A stretch of 55,477 nucleotides of DNA from an uncultured Oleiphilus sp. Its GTDB lineage: Bacteria > Pseudomonadota > Gammaproteobacteria > Pseudomonadales > Oleiphilaceae. The notes beneath the pieces are model-generated. The model ran no database searches. It was not told the origin of the DNA and worked only from the letters and a program-made list of their open reading frames with translations. The position numbers and the translations under genes were made by a program. This document shows positions 26,980 through 36,037 of the stretch, one piece after another. The stretch covers positions 1 to 55,477 of the forward strand of contig CAJWBJ010000009.1 in assembly GCA_913020495.1 (NCBI GenBank), read 5' to 3'. Every line of letters begins with the position of its first letter. Position 1 is the first letter of the stretch.

Positions 26980-27046
26980 ATATTAGAGGCTTCAGGTTAA
27001 AAAACAAACAGACAATAACTGAAGCTTGCGTGAGATATATCTCACA
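26980..27046 (-). promoter_or_regulatory. sRNA copy 2 promoter with GacA/UvrY-like palindrome
   Basis: -10 box TAATAT (26980-26985, minus) and the palindrome TGTGAGATATATCTCACG (27029-27046, minus). The palindrome agrees with the E. coli UvrY site TGTGAGAGATCTCTTACA at 14 of 18 positions. Half-sites differ from copy 1 in a paired way (CGATATATCG against AGATATATCT), which keeps dyad symmetry. Confidence 0.8.
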
Positions 27047-27174
27047 AAACAACGTTTTAATTCAGCTCTCCAATTGTGGGATACCTTTTGATTTTTCACA
27101 TATCAAACTAATGATTCCGCTCACGGTTAATATTAGTAACTTCCTAGTCATAATTACTATTTAGTAGTACGGAT

Positions 27175-27672
27175 CTAGTGACTTAAAACTCTTCGTGCTT
27201 GCCAGAAAGCGTCTTTCCAATAAGGGTTATCCAGATTTGATATCATCACGCCCTTGCTCGTAGAAGCGTGCAAAAAGTTATTACCTGATGTATAAATACC
27301 GACGTGCCTAACTTTAAAACCTGTTTTAAAAAAAACCAGATCACCAGACTGCAAATTGGATATTTCAACCGACCGCCCTATTTCAGACTGCTTTACCGTT
27401 GAGCGAGGCAGCAACTTATTTAGCCGGTCTTTAAACGTGCGATAAACAAAGCCCGAGCAGTCTACTCCAGACTTTTTGAGCCCGCCATACGCATACTTAA
27501 CCCCTTTCCACTCAGCATATTGAGCTTCAAGCTGTTGAACAATCGTATTATTAGCTATTGAGTTAACAAGCGATGAGGCCTGAGAACTATCGTTTGGCGC
27601 TTGTTGTAGTAAACTACAGCCACTTGTTACAACAACAATTGCGAGAATAATTAATTGCTTGATGCGTTTCAC
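27175..27672 (-). CDS. NlpC/P60-family lipoprotein (MepS/Spr-like)
   Basis: 165 residues from the GTG at 27672, preferred because GCGGA lies eight bases upstream; an ATG at 27708 would add 12 residues without a good signal. The lipobox is TSGC. The NlpC/P60 domain has its catalytic Cys in VDCSGFVYR, His in RHVGIY and the third polar residue in FLHAS. Such enzymes cleave murein cross-links or stem peptides; E. coli MepS (Spr) is a DD-endopeptidase needed for wall expansion. Its size matches Spr-type proteins. Confidence 0.88.
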   Translation of the reverse strand: MKRIKQLIILAIVVVTSGCSLLQQAPNDSSQASSLVNSIANNTIVQQLEAQYAEWKGVKYAYGGLKKSGVDCSGFVYRTFKDRLNKLLPRSTVKQSEIGRSVEISNLQSGDLVFFKTGFKVRHVGIYTSGNNFLHASTSKGVMISNLDNPYWKDAFWQARRVLSH

Positions 27673-27905
27673 TTTAAAGTTCCGCCATACAAAGAAAGAG
27701 CACACCATTAATTTCAGGGGCCAGATATCTTTTAAGAAACTTCAACAGTTGATTGATTAAACGTTTCATAAACTCCTCCCTAGGCACACTAGAGCGCATT
27801 GTTGATGACGCCCTCTAAATTCAATCTACTATAATTTTAGCGCTGTTTAGTGAAAAAACGTAGTAAAATGTGCTGAGCTACTAAGATCTATTAGCACTGA
27901 ATAAT

Positions 27906-28223
27906 TTACTGAATATGCTGCCTGTTAAGTCGATAAAGGCCTTTTTCGAAGCGTTCAAAATAAAGTTCGATTTCAGGGTGGTTAATTTCAGTAAGGTCAC
28001 TTGATGCGATTAAATTTCGCTCTGCAACATAGGTAGTATGGGACGCATTATCGACCAATACATTGTACCAAGGTTCATTTTTTGGCGGTCGAGACAAGGC
28101 AACTTTTAGATACCACTCTTCACTCAACATGAAGTAAGGGTCCAGTTCAAAAATAACACCGCGATAGCCAAACATACTGTGCTGCACCAATTGCCCTATT
28201 GAAAACTTCGCTTCTGTACTCAT
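27906..28223 (-). CDS. hspQ: HspQ heat-shock protein
   Basis: 105 residues with the YccV/HspQ pattern: FSIGQLVQHSMFGYRGVIFE, then WYLKVALSRPPKNEPWYNVL and TYVAERNL. The beta-barrel domain was first described as binding hemimethylated DNA. In E. coli HspQ is a Lon specificity enhancer and is itself degraded by Lon. It lies 43 bp after the EEP-family gene on the same strand. Confidence 0.93.
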   Translation of the reverse strand: MSTEAKFSIGQLVQHSMFGYRGVIFELDPYFMLSEEWYLKVALSRPPKNEPWYNVLVDNASHTTYVAERNLIASSDLTEINHPEIELYFERFEKGLYRLNRQHIQ

Positions 28224-28266
28224 CGTATTTATTCCAGAATTGCTTAATTAGCAGGCCCAAGAAAAG

Positions 28267-29307
28267 TCAGCATCTTATCTCAATTTCAACCATCACCGGC
28301 GCATGGTCTGAGCATTCAGCGTCGACTTCATACTTGGGGTTAACCAGATGTTTATCGCTAACATGGTAATTAGTAATACTAGCCAAACTATGGTCATAAT
28401 TTATATTAAAGTCTTTAGATAATAGAATGTAGTCCAGCACATTACCACGGTTTGCAAAGTAATGAGTTGCCTTTCGTGCTGATGGCATTATCTTATCTTG
28501 TAATAAAAAAGCATCATAAAGGGAAAAGCGCTGAATTGCCCTTTGGTGACTTAACGGCATATTTGAAATATATTTATTATTAACTTTATCCATATTTGCG
28601 CCACCCAATAAAGGCTGTATGGCATGTGATTCAATCGCATCATTTAAGTCTCCCATCAAGATAACCGGTCTTTGGCTATGATGCATTTCCTGAATGATGT
28701 CTTGATAGATCAAGGCAGCTTCCGTACCTCGCTGTATTGTTGAGGCCCATCGACCATGTACTTGAGCTGCCATACTTGAGCTTATATCGTTCAAAACATT
28801 CTCAGTCTCATTCAAGGAGGATTCCAGTAATGAACGCTGTGATTTCAGGTGGACAACATAAACCAGAACATTGCTAAAACCATCGATTTTAATTTCAGCC
28901 TTTATTGGCGGTCGGCTAAAGTTAAAGTCTGCATGTATTTTCAGATCACCTAAGACGCTAGGTATCACCTCAACGGCAGAAAGAGATACGATTGGAAACT
29001 TAGAAGCTAGCGCCACAACCGGTTTGTCATATACATGATGTGAGCTAATTCTTGGCTCCGAAACCGTTGCAAAATAAGGAAAGCCTTGTTTGAGAGTTAA
29101 TTGTTGGAGCGCATTAGGACTAAATACTTCTTGAAAGCCTATGATATCTGGCTTCAATATAGATAACTGCTGCTGAATCCAGCATTCCTTCTTTTGCCAT
29201 TGCGAACTGGAATATATATTTTCCAGTTCATAAAAAGCATTAGGCGGTGCGACGTAATTAAAGAGGTTTAAAGTACAGACCTTAAAATTTGTTTTGTTTA
29301 TATTCAA
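28267..29307 (-). CDS. endonuclease/exonuclease/phosphatase-family hydrolase
   Basis: 346 residues, TTG start with GGGGG five bases upstream. EEP-fold motifs are VCTLNLFNYV, DIIGFQEV (metal-binding Glu), VYVVHLKSQRS, LMGDLNDA (Asp/Asn pair) and the C-terminal CSDHAPVMVEIE with catalytic His. The superfamily covers nucleases, phosphodiesterases and phosphatases; no subfamily is evident. There is no signal peptide, so it is cytoplasmic. It follows the DUF502 gene by 9 bp and precedes hspQ. Confidence 0.88.
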   Translation of the reverse strand: MNINKTNFKVCTLNLFNYVAPPNAFYELENIYSSSQWQKKECWIQQQLSILKPDIIGFQEVFSPNALQQLTLKQGFPYFATVSEPRISSHHVYDKPVVALASKFPIVSLSAVEVIPSVLGDLKIHADFNFSRPPIKAEIKIDGFSNVLVYVVHLKSQRSLLESSLNETENVLNDISSSMAAQVHGRWASTIQRGTEAALIYQDIIQEMHHSQRPVILMGDLNDAIESHAIQPLLGGANMDKVNNKYISNMPLSHQRAIQRFSLYDAFLLQDKIMPSARKATHYFANRGNVLDYILLSKDFNINYDHSLASITNYHVSDKHLVNPKYEVDAECSDHAPVMVEIEIRC

Positions 29308-29316
29308 CGACGCCCC

Positions 29317-29940
29317 CTAGGCATCTTGTTTCGCAAATAAATCACCACTTCCAGCGCCACAAGCAATGATGGTTCGCATCATATCTTCAACCTTTACATC
29401 AGCTCTCAACTCTACTTGAGACTCATTAACATGATACATATTACCTGAGGTAGGATTAGGGCCAGTTGGTACAAAAACGGTAAACCTGCCATTAACATGA
29501 CGAGAAGTGACAATGCCGGTTACTTGGGTTTCAGCCTCGGCACCAAAAATTTTCACTAAGGCAACTTCACCATTGGCGAAAGGCGACGTTGATTTATCCC
29601 CGACAAATTGGTTTATAATATCTTTCACCATTCGATAGCCCGGCGCATATTGAGCCAGACGACCATCAAACTTTGTATGTAGATAAGCACCGCCTTTCGT
29701 TGTGACCAAATACCCAACAACAAAACAACTACCCGCCATGGCGACTAAGACGATCATGTCTCCCACCAGCTCGGGAAAACCAATATGATTCACAACAAGG
29801 TTAGTAAATGGCTGAATTAGATCTGTCACCAATTTGAACAACCATTTTATTCCCATCGCAACGATTGCAATTGGCAATACAATGATCAGTCCACCGAGGG
29901 CTGATTTCTTGATAAATTCTTCTTTACTTACTTTATGCAT
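29317..29940 (-). CDS. DUF502-family membrane protein
   Basis: 207 residues, ATG with AAAGGA six bases upstream. Two transmembrane helices are near residues 14-31 and 55-80. They are followed by a soluble domain with GYRMVKDIINQFVGDKS and TVFVPTGPNPTSGNMYHV, the hallmark of DUF502 proteins. These are widespread inner-membrane proteins of unclear function. It is first in a likely DUF502-EEP-hspQ transcript. Confidence 0.88.
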   Translation of the reverse strand: MHKVSKEEFIKKSALGGLIIVLPIAIVAMGIKWLFKLVTDLIQPFTNLVVNHIGFPELVGDMIVLVAMAGSCFVVGYLVTTKGGAYLHTKFDGRLAQYAPGYRMVKDIINQFVGDKSTSPFANGEVALVKIFGAEAETQVTGIVTSRHVNGRFTVFVPTGPNPTSGNMYHVNESQVELRADVKVEDMMRTIIACGAGSGDLFAKQDA

Positions 29941-30241
29941 ATGATTTCCTTTGATTGCTTAACACTGGTTAATCCGTCTATAAACTGTTTCAAGGTTTAA
30001 TACCTAAACCAAAATTTTCTTTTATTTAGTCTACAACCAGTTTCTGAATTATATGAGAAAATATTCTGCACCATGATTAAGTTTTTTCAATAAATAAACA
30101 TGAAACCTTAGTGGATTATGGGAGTGGATCCATTTGCTGCACTTGAGAGTTCATCCGACATTTTGTTTACTTTCTACACTAGGTAAAAGTATGATTATGC
30201 AAACATCACCCCCTTCTTCATTTAACTTTTGTGATTAGAAT
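29941..30241. other. 301-bp divergent gap
   Basis: A/T-rich sequence between the DUF502 gene (minus) and the membrane protein at 30242 (plus). It should hold both promoters. I see no long inverted repeat, small gene or structured RNA. Confidence 0.5.
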
Positions 30242-30682
30242 ATGGACGAAACATACCTTCTGCAAATACTGAGTATTTTTTTCTTCAGTGTTTGGAAAAC
30301 CTATATCGGGCCGCTTATCGCAGTCGGTGCTAATTTTTCTTATTGGGAAATGCTGTTGTTCAATATGGGGCCAGCACTTTGTTCTGCAGCGGCATCACTA
30401 TTTATCACTGACCTTTGGATGGCAAAACGTCAAACCAAACCCAAGGGTTTTAACAAAAACCTTCGAAAGGTGCTTAAATTATGGAAGCGTTACGGTAAAC
30501 ATACCACCCTTCTGCTAGCGCCCATTCTGTTAGGTATTCCCAGTTATGCACTGATTGCCAGACGATTAAAAGAAAGTCGTACCAATATTATGCTGGAGTT
30601 AACCGTGGTTACTTTCATTTGGTGCTCTCTAATTTATTGGGCAAGTATTGAAGGGCTACTCTTAGCGGAAGCATGGGTTTAA
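30242..30682 (+). CDS. small integral membrane protein
   Basis: 146 residues with four probable helices: residues 4-25, 34-56, 88-104 and 118-142. The loop between helices 2 and 3 is basic (KRQTKPKGFNKNLRKVLKLW). The motif LLLAPILLGIPSYALIARRL is faintly like the Sm_multidrug_ex family (small multidrug export proteins), but I would not assign that on this evidence. No clear Shine-Dalgarno precedes the ATG. Function unknown. Confidence 0.6.
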   Translation: MDETYLLQILSIFFFSVWKTYIGPLIAVGANFSYWEMLLFNMGPALCSAAASLFITDLWMAKRQTKPKGFNKNLRKVLKLWKRYGKHTTLLLAPILLGIPSYALIARRLKESRTNIMLELTVVTFIWCSLIYWASIEGLLLAEAWV

Positions 30683-30848
30683 GATTTTTTACTTAGCCGT
30701 GGAGGACCTTAAAAGAACTAATAAATATAGACGCTAAACAAGGGTAGTCATTCATAACCCACCCTCCTTTTCTTATAAAGTATAATGTGTTGCGTTAATC
30801 AGTTGAAACCACATGCATCAGATTTTGATTAAACTAAGAACGCATCGA

Positions 30849-31004
30849 CTACCAGATTTTTATACGACCATATTTGGCTACTTGACGCTGAAACCTTGCT
30901 ATATTTTCAGCAGACTCACCATATATAACAGCCTTCCATTGGGAACGTTGTTTCTCAATAATTTTTCTACGTTGCTCAATTTCTTCCGCGGTTTCCTTTG
31001 ACAT
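30849..31004 (-). CDS. 51-residue charged small protein
   Basis: A 51-codon minus-strand frame preceded by AGAGG nine bases before the ATG. It begins MSKETAEEIEQRRKIIEKQR, an amphipathic charged helix, continues SQWKAVIYGESAENIARFQR and ends KYGRIKIW. The composition (Lys, Arg, Glu, few hydrophobics) and ribosome-binding site support a real small gene in an otherwise empty 597-bp gap. I do not recognise a family. Frames on the plus strand here lack ribosome-binding sites. Confidence 0.55.
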   Translation of the reverse strand: MSKETAEEIEQRRKIIEKQRSQWKAVIYGESAENIARFQRQVAKYGRIKIW

Positions 31005-31279
31005 ATATTTATACCTCTAATTGACATTAATACACGTATTTTTTGATCGTTTATATCTTGTTGATTTCGAACATCAATCTTTCATAAGATTGAGCTTACT
31101 CCTCTTTATAACAAATGTAATCAAATGCACCTTATGGTTTTTCTCATTACTTGCGATCTATCGGTATGTAGATCTTCATAACCTAAGGTACAAGTGGTCA
31201 ACTAAAAGTGGCTGAGTTTTCTTGCAAAAAAACCGATAGTATATGTATCACCTCAATTGAACCTTGAAGGCTAATACTC

Positions 31280-31741
31280 ATGTATCGTACTTTCAAACAA
31301 GCCTATATCCCGTTAGCGATACTCTTCACTCTGACTCTCTATGCCTGCTCCGCAAGTCACAAAAACACCGTAAAGCCGTCTACTTTTATAGCTAAACAGG
31401 AAAAAACATCAAGAAAGGAACTTAAAGAATCAACGCATCGAAAAATACGTCGCTTAGATGTTCATAGACACCCTGAAAAATTCATCAGCATTCGTTACCA
31501 CCAAGATCCGAATGGCCCGTTACTCGTTAGATTTGAAAACAACAGTCCATTCGACATTACAAAACTAACCCTATACAGCCAACTTCTCAACGCACAAGAT
31601 GAAGTAGTGATGCAGGAAACATGGCACACCAAAGAAACGATAAACGCACATAAACGAAGCCGGTTTTATCTAAGCCCAGTCAGTTACCATCTTCAGCAGG
31701 GCGAGAAGATAAAAACCCAGATAAAAGATCTCATTATTTGA
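31280..31741 (+). CDS. hypothetical lipoprotein
   Basis: 153 residues with a lipoprotein signal and lipobox LYAC (Cys 23). A basic linker (about residues 30-65) precedes a small beta domain: PLLVRFENNSPFDITKLTLY, then VMQETWHTKE and SRFYLSPVSYHLQQGEK. This looks like an immunoglobulin-like or FxLYD-type domain that often follows lipoprotein anchors. Function unknown. It stands alone ahead of pqiABC with a 174-bp gap. Confidence 0.7.
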   Translation: MYRTFKQAYIPLAILFTLTLYACSASHKNTVKPSTFIAKQEKTSRKELKESTHRKIRRLDVHRHPEKFISIRYHQDPNGPLLVRFENNSPFDITKLTLYSQLLNAQDEVVMQETWHTKETINAHKRSRFYLSPVSYHLQQGEKIKTQIKDLII

Positions 31742-31915
31742 ATTATCAATACTGATTTTTAACTCGATGCAACTGAAGACAGAGTTCGTGCCCCACAGTT
31801 ATTATAGTTAAAATAGGTTATGGAGGTCTCATAGCCGTGCATCTTTGTCTGGTTAAAAAGGCTGATCTCACTATGTCATGCTATGCTAACCTGATACTCT
31901 TTAATTGAATTTATC

Positions 31916-33154
31916 ATGATTTCAACACATCGAGATTTAATATCCTGCCAAGACTGCGGCCATTTGTATGACCTACCCCACGTGGGTAAGAATCAGCAAT
32001 TAGACTGCAAGTTTTGCGGCCACGTTATGCTCACGCATCGACCTGACTGGGAACATAAAGTGACCGCTTTTACTATCGCGGGCATCATTCTTTTTATACT
32101 TGCTAATATATTTCCCTTTATCGGTTTAGAAACTGCGGGCCAAGTTCAAAATAGTAATTTAATTGGCGGCGTACAAGCCTTAATTCATCGTAATGAATTT
32201 CTGCTGGCATCGATCGTCTTTATCACCATTTTTTTGTTTCCTTTATTTGAACTATTAAGTGTACTTTACATTTTGCTATCTCGATTTATGAATGTTCGTG
32301 CGCCATTTATTGGCCTTATTGTTCATATGCTGCATATATCCAAGCCATGGGGAATGCTCGAGATATTTTTAGTCGGCATCGCTGTAGCCAGTTTAAAGCT
32401 GGGAAATTTTGCCGAAATTATTCTTGGCCCCGGAATTTATGCCTTTATGGGTTTAGTGTTAACCCTAATTGCCAATAACCTTTACCTGAGTCGGGAGGAC
32501 ATTTGGGAATGGCTGAATCATGATAACTTTTTTACAAAGGAAGACGACGAAGCTGTCGTAGCCTGTCATTGTTGTGAAGCTCATATTGGAGTTTCCCAAC
32601 TTAAAGTCAATAACGAATGTCCTCGCTGTGGAATACATATACATCTACATCTACCCCATAGTATTCAAAAAACGACCGCCCTTTTAATCGCTGCATTGGT
32701 GTTATACATTCCATCTAATTTATTACCTATCATGACGACCACACATCTTGGTCAGGAAAGTACAGATACACTTTTCTCTGGAGTCTTACATCTAATTCAC
32801 TCCGGCGATATACCGATTGCGATGGTAGTATTTTTTGCCAGCATTGTTGTGCCCATCGCTAAATTAATTGTTATGACGTATTTACTTTGGAACGTATCCA
32901 TCAAATTTAACGGTGACCCCAAACAAATGGCACGTTTATATCGAATAACAGAATTTGTTGGCCGATGGTCTATGATTGATGTATTCGTTGTCACAACACT
33001 CGTAGCCTTGGTCCAATTCGGTCTATTGGCCAATATCGAGCCCGGTGGCGCATTATTATGTTTTGCCGGAGTCGTAGTGCTCACCATGCTGGCAGCAGAA
33101 ACCTTTGACCCCAAACTAATATGGGATGCGTATGAAAATAAAAAAACAGATTAG
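31916..33154 (+). CDS. pqiA: PqiA inner-membrane protein
   Basis: 412 residues in two similar halves. Each half starts with a rubredoxin-like zinc knuckle: CQDCGHLYDL with CKFCGHVM near residues 11-39, and CHCCEAHI with CPRCGIHI near 218-243. Each is followed by four transmembrane helices. PqiA works with PqiB and PqiC in transport of lipid-like molecules between inner and outer membranes. The pqiB gene follows 12 bp later. Confidence 0.94.
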   Translation: MISTHRDLISCQDCGHLYDLPHVGKNQQLDCKFCGHVMLTHRPDWEHKVTAFTIAGIILFILANIFPFIGLETAGQVQNSNLIGGVQALIHRNEFLLASIVFITIFLFPLFELLSVLYILLSRFMNVRAPFIGLIVHMLHISKPWGMLEIFLVGIAVASLKLGNFAEIILGPGIYAFMGLVLTLIANNLYLSREDIWEWLNHDNFFTKEDDEAVVACHCCEAHIGVSQLKVNNECPRCGIHIHLHLPHSIQKTTALLIAALVLYIPSNLLPIMTTTHLGQESTDTLFSGVLHLIHSGDIPIAMVVFFASIVVPIAKLIVMTYLLWNVSIKFNGDPKQMARLYRITEFVGRWSMIDVFVVTTLVALVQFGLLANIEPGGALLCFAGVVVLTMLAAETFDPKLIWDAYENKKTD

Positions 33155-33166
33155 GTATCACCACCA

Positions 33167-34786
33167 ATGAGCGAAAACATCCCTAATCTAAGCCCGACTA
33201 GCAAGGTATCGCCTATTTGGATTGTACCCTTACTGGCATTAGTAATCGCCGGCTGGCTAGCCCTCAAGGCATGGCAAGATAAAGGCCCTGAAGTACAAAT
33301 AGTATTTGATGATGCGGCAGGCATTACCGTCGGAAAAACGCACGTTAAATTTAGAGATGTGGTGGTCGGTAAAGTCACCAACATCAAACTAAGTAATGAC
33401 TTTCAAAAAGTAACCACACTAGTAGAGCTTGACCCTCAAGTTAAATCATTAGTGTCTGAATTCACCCGTTTTTGGGTCGTTTCCCCCAGAATCTCATTGG
33501 GAAGAGTTAGTGGCCTTGATACTTTATTGTCGGGTGTTTACATTGAGATGGACCCTGGTAAGCGAGGCGAGTTCCGTTCCCAATTTGAAGGTCTCACAGA
33601 ACCGCCTTCTGTCAGATCCTATCAAGAAGGCACGCAATATATTCTATTATCAGAAGAACTTGGCTCACTTGATATTGGCTCGCCTGTTTACCATCGACAA
33701 ATTCCTGTTGGTGAAGTAACACGCTATCGTTTATTGCCTAAGAAAGGCAAGGTAGAAATTCGTATTTTTATTAATGCCCCACATAATGAACTAATCAGAA
33801 CCAGTACAAAATTCTGGAATGTTAGCGGTATCGGCGTTGAAATCGGTGCTAATGGTGTGGTTGCTAAAATGGAAACACTTTCTTCATTGGTATCTGGTGG
33901 CCTTGCATTTAATACGCCGTCATTTATGTCAAACAAAGCTGGGCTTGCTAGCTCAGGCAGTCAGTTTTATTTATTCAACGACCAGAAGGCGGTTGCAGAA
34001 GGCGCACTAACGATATCCTTCCCCTATATACTTAGGTTTGATAGTTCTGTAAGAGGCTTAGTAAAAGATGCTCCAGTTGAGTTTAGAGGTATTCAAGTGG
34101 GTAAAGTTGAACACGTTGGACTAAATTATGGCATTGGCGCTGATAAATTTGTGAATGTGGTGATTTCTATCCAGCCTGAACGCGTGAACCCTAATAATAC
34201 CCCCACCTTAAATGAACTCAATAAACTGATGGAAAATTTAGTTTCTGCAGGTATGCGTGCTCAACTAAAACCCCGAAATATTCTGACAGGATCACTCTAT
34301 GTCGACTTGATACCAAACCACATCCAACCCGTAAAGGATACACCTGCATTATTAAAACGTTTCAACGATTATTGGGTATTGCCCTCCTCTCAAAATGAAG
34401 AACTGCAAATCTTTAAACGTGTTTCTGATATTGCACAACGTATTGAGCAACTTCCCTTTGATGCAATTGCTAATAATCTGAACAACAGCCTTAGTAGCAC
34501 AGCCCAAATCGTAGAGGATATAAATAAGAAGAAGATTATCAGCGATATTAATAGCTTGCTCACCAACCTTAACGGTTCAAGTGATTCGCTCACCGATACC
34601 ATAACAACGATGCAAAGCACCCTGACAACCATTGACCAAGCAATCGCACCTGATTCAGCGGTACATTATCAACTGCTTGAAATGTTGAAAGATGTCAGTG
34701 CGGCATCCATTTCTATGAAAGCATTCAGCGATCAATTGTCACGAAACCCTAGTACGTTAATTATGGGTCGAGATGAGGCAAAATAA
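33167..34786 (+). CDS. pqiB: PqiB, MCE-domain intermembrane transport protein
   Basis: 539 residues. One N-terminal transmembrane helix (VSPIWIVPLLALVIAGWLAL) is followed by three MCE domains; their starts are seen at VQIVFDDAAGITVGKTHVKF, at GTQYILLSEELGSLDIGSPV and at ILRFDSSVRGLVKDAPVEFR. A helical tail completes the chain. MCE hexamers stack into a periplasm-spanning tube for lipid transfer. The length and three-MCE layout match E. coli PqiB. It lies between pqiA and pqiC. Confidence 0.94.
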   Translation: MSENIPNLSPTSKVSPIWIVPLLALVIAGWLALKAWQDKGPEVQIVFDDAAGITVGKTHVKFRDVVVGKVTNIKLSNDFQKVTTLVELDPQVKSLVSEFTRFWVVSPRISLGRVSGLDTLLSGVYIEMDPGKRGEFRSQFEGLTEPPSVRSYQEGTQYILLSEELGSLDIGSPVYHRQIPVGEVTRYRLLPKKGKVEIRIFINAPHNELIRTSTKFWNVSGIGVEIGANGVVAKMETLSSLVSGGLAFNTPSFMSNKAGLASSGSQFYLFNDQKAVAEGALTISFPYILRFDSSVRGLVKDAPVEFRGIQVGKVEHVGLNYGIGADKFVNVVISIQPERVNPNNTPTLNELNKLMENLVSAGMRAQLKPRNILTGSLYVDLIPNHIQPVKDTPALLKRFNDYWVLPSSQNEELQIFKRVSDIAQRIEQLPFDAIANNLNNSLSSTAQIVEDINKKKIISDINSLLTNLNGSSDSLTDTITTMQSTLTTIDQAIAPDSAVHYQLLEMLKDVSAASISMKAFSDQLSRNPSTLIMGRDEAK

Positions 34787-34788
34787 CT

Positions 34789-35397
34789 ATGATGAAACTA
34801 CTGACAATATTTGTAATATGCCTGCTGGCAGCTTGTTCAACCAAAATCCAAACACGTTATTACAGCCTTCATGCGCTGCCAGTTTCCTCTACAACAGTTA
34901 GCTTGTCCAACGAGGCGACACTGGGCATAGGCCCGGTTAAGCTGCCTTCCATGCTTATCCGCAAAGGTATCGTGACGCACAAAACAGGCCCAGCCGTGCA
35001 AGTCGCCAGCCATGACGTTTGGGCAGGCCGCCTGAAAGAAGACTTTACGCGTGTTGTCGCCGAATTAATGACTCAAAGCCTAGGTATAAGTGGAGTAGTC
35101 ACTGAGCCCTGGAACACCCGCTTCCGACCACAATATCAATTGCAACTAGATGTTCAACACTTTAGTGGCCAACTAGGAGGGGTTGTAAGGTTAAAGGTAA
35201 ATTGGACCCTTAGCGGCAACTTTGGTAAAGAAAAATTAGTAAGCCGAACCGATGATATAACACTTCAAACGAAGGGCGATGGCTATCAAGCTTATGTGGC
35301 TACCCTAAATGCACTACTGGCTGCATTCAGTGAGAAATCAGTCCAAGCTGAGATTGTAAATGAAATAAAAAAAAGCGGTGGTAGCGGCCTTCACTAG
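34789..35397 (+). CDS. pqiC: PqiC outer-membrane lipoprotein
   Basis: 202 residues, with lipobox LAAC (Cys 16) after a short signal. The mature domain has RYYSLHALP and GIGPVKLPSMLIRKGIV, then DVWAGRLKEDFTRVVAELM, the ABC-type auxiliary lipoprotein (DUF330) pattern. PqiC caps the PqiB tube at the outer membrane. It starts 2 bp after pqiB, completing the operon. Confidence 0.93.
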   Translation: MMKLLTIFVICLLAACSTKIQTRYYSLHALPVSSTTVSLSNEATLGIGPVKLPSMLIRKGIVTHKTGPAVQVASHDVWAGRLKEDFTRVVAELMTQSLGISGVVTEPWNTRFRPQYQLQLDVQHFSGQLGGVVRLKVNWTLSGNFGKEKLVSRTDDITLQTKGDGYQAYVATLNALLAAFSEKSVQAEIVNEIKKSGGSGLH

Positions 35398-35506
35398 CAT
35401 ATTAAACGCAACTTAAAATTGAACAAAAAGATCGCCATCTTGGTCTAATTTTTTAGATGAATAAACAACGGTGAAGTACATCATTAATCAATTAAAGGCG
35501 CAAGTT

Positions 35507-35686
35507 ATGAGCAATATCAAACATTCCGGCAGTGCTGAATCGATGCCCATGACTGGAAGTAGTTGTGGGATAAAACCAAGTAAAGAGGCACTTGATAAAG
35601 GTTACGAGGTCGACTTCTCAAAAGCTAAAGCCTTGCTTGAGGAAGATACTGAAACCGATGAGCCTTCCGAAAAGAAGCCCGCTTGA
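35507..35686 (+). CDS. 59-residue hypothetical protein
   Basis: The ATG at 35507 has AAAGG eight bases upstream; the frame is open to a GTG at 35471 but that extension has no ribosome-binding site. Sequence features are MSNIKHSGSAESMPMTGSSC, a single Cys, and an acidic tail (LLEEDTETDEPSEKKPA). No membrane helix or known motif. It may be co-transcribed with pqiABC (109-bp gap), but its composition gives no function. Confidence 0.6.
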   Translation: MSNIKHSGSAESMPMTGSSCGIKPSKEALDKGYEVDFSKAKALLEEDTETDEPSEKKPA

Positions 35687-36037
35687 TGAAAGCAGTGCTG
35701 ATTTCTGTGAAGTCAGCCTATTGTATATATAGGAAAATAACCCCCTACCTACATAAAAGTAGTTTTGTTTAGTTGTAGCGGTCAAAAAGATCTCAGGCGT
35801 ACTCTGAGTGCACTCTATTGATTCAAAGAGGTTTGTTTTAAACTTAATGTAGCGAATTCAGGGACTCCTAAAACATCAACAGCATTTTCGTTATGCACAC
35901 CACTACATAGCTCAGTAATTGCCTATTTAGGCATGGTTACTTTATTCTCTGCGGTGTACCTTCCACTAGAGTTCATTAAATAAAAAACTTCCCCCCATCC
36001 TGCTTAATACCTTGACTGAATATAAAAATATGGTAGC
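35687..36037. other. 351-bp gap between the small gene and trpR
   Basis: No gene seen. It contains a perfect dyad TGCCTA-TT-TAGGCA at 35920-35933 and, at its 3' end, TTGACT (36012-36017), a plausible -35 for the trp promoter. No leader peptide with Trp codons or attenuator hairpin is visible upstream of trpR. Confidence 0.5.

Larger units (their letters stand above)
26791..27046 (-). repeat. sRNA module, copy 2 of the 256-bp direct repeat
   Basis: Gapless partner of 25791-26046, with 29 substitutions by hand count. In the loop hairpin, G25927-C25943 becomes A26927-T26943, so both sides changed and pairing is kept. In the terminator an A-U pair becomes G-U. Selection therefore appears to act on the RNA structure. 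Confidence 0.9.

Noticed and set aside
25791-27046. Pair of repeats considered as an insertion sequence or composite element
   Set aside because: No transposase, no terminal inverted repeats or target duplications. The repeats contain promoter, sRNA and terminator in the same orientation.
26943-27164. 73-codon plus-strand frame
   Set aside because: It lies antisense to sRNA copy 2 and its promoter; the structural evidence is for a minus-strand RNA.
31021-31215. 64-codon plus-strand frame rich in Phe/Leu
   Set aside because: No ribosome-binding site and no recognisable helix pattern; the minus-strand small gene next to it is more convincing.
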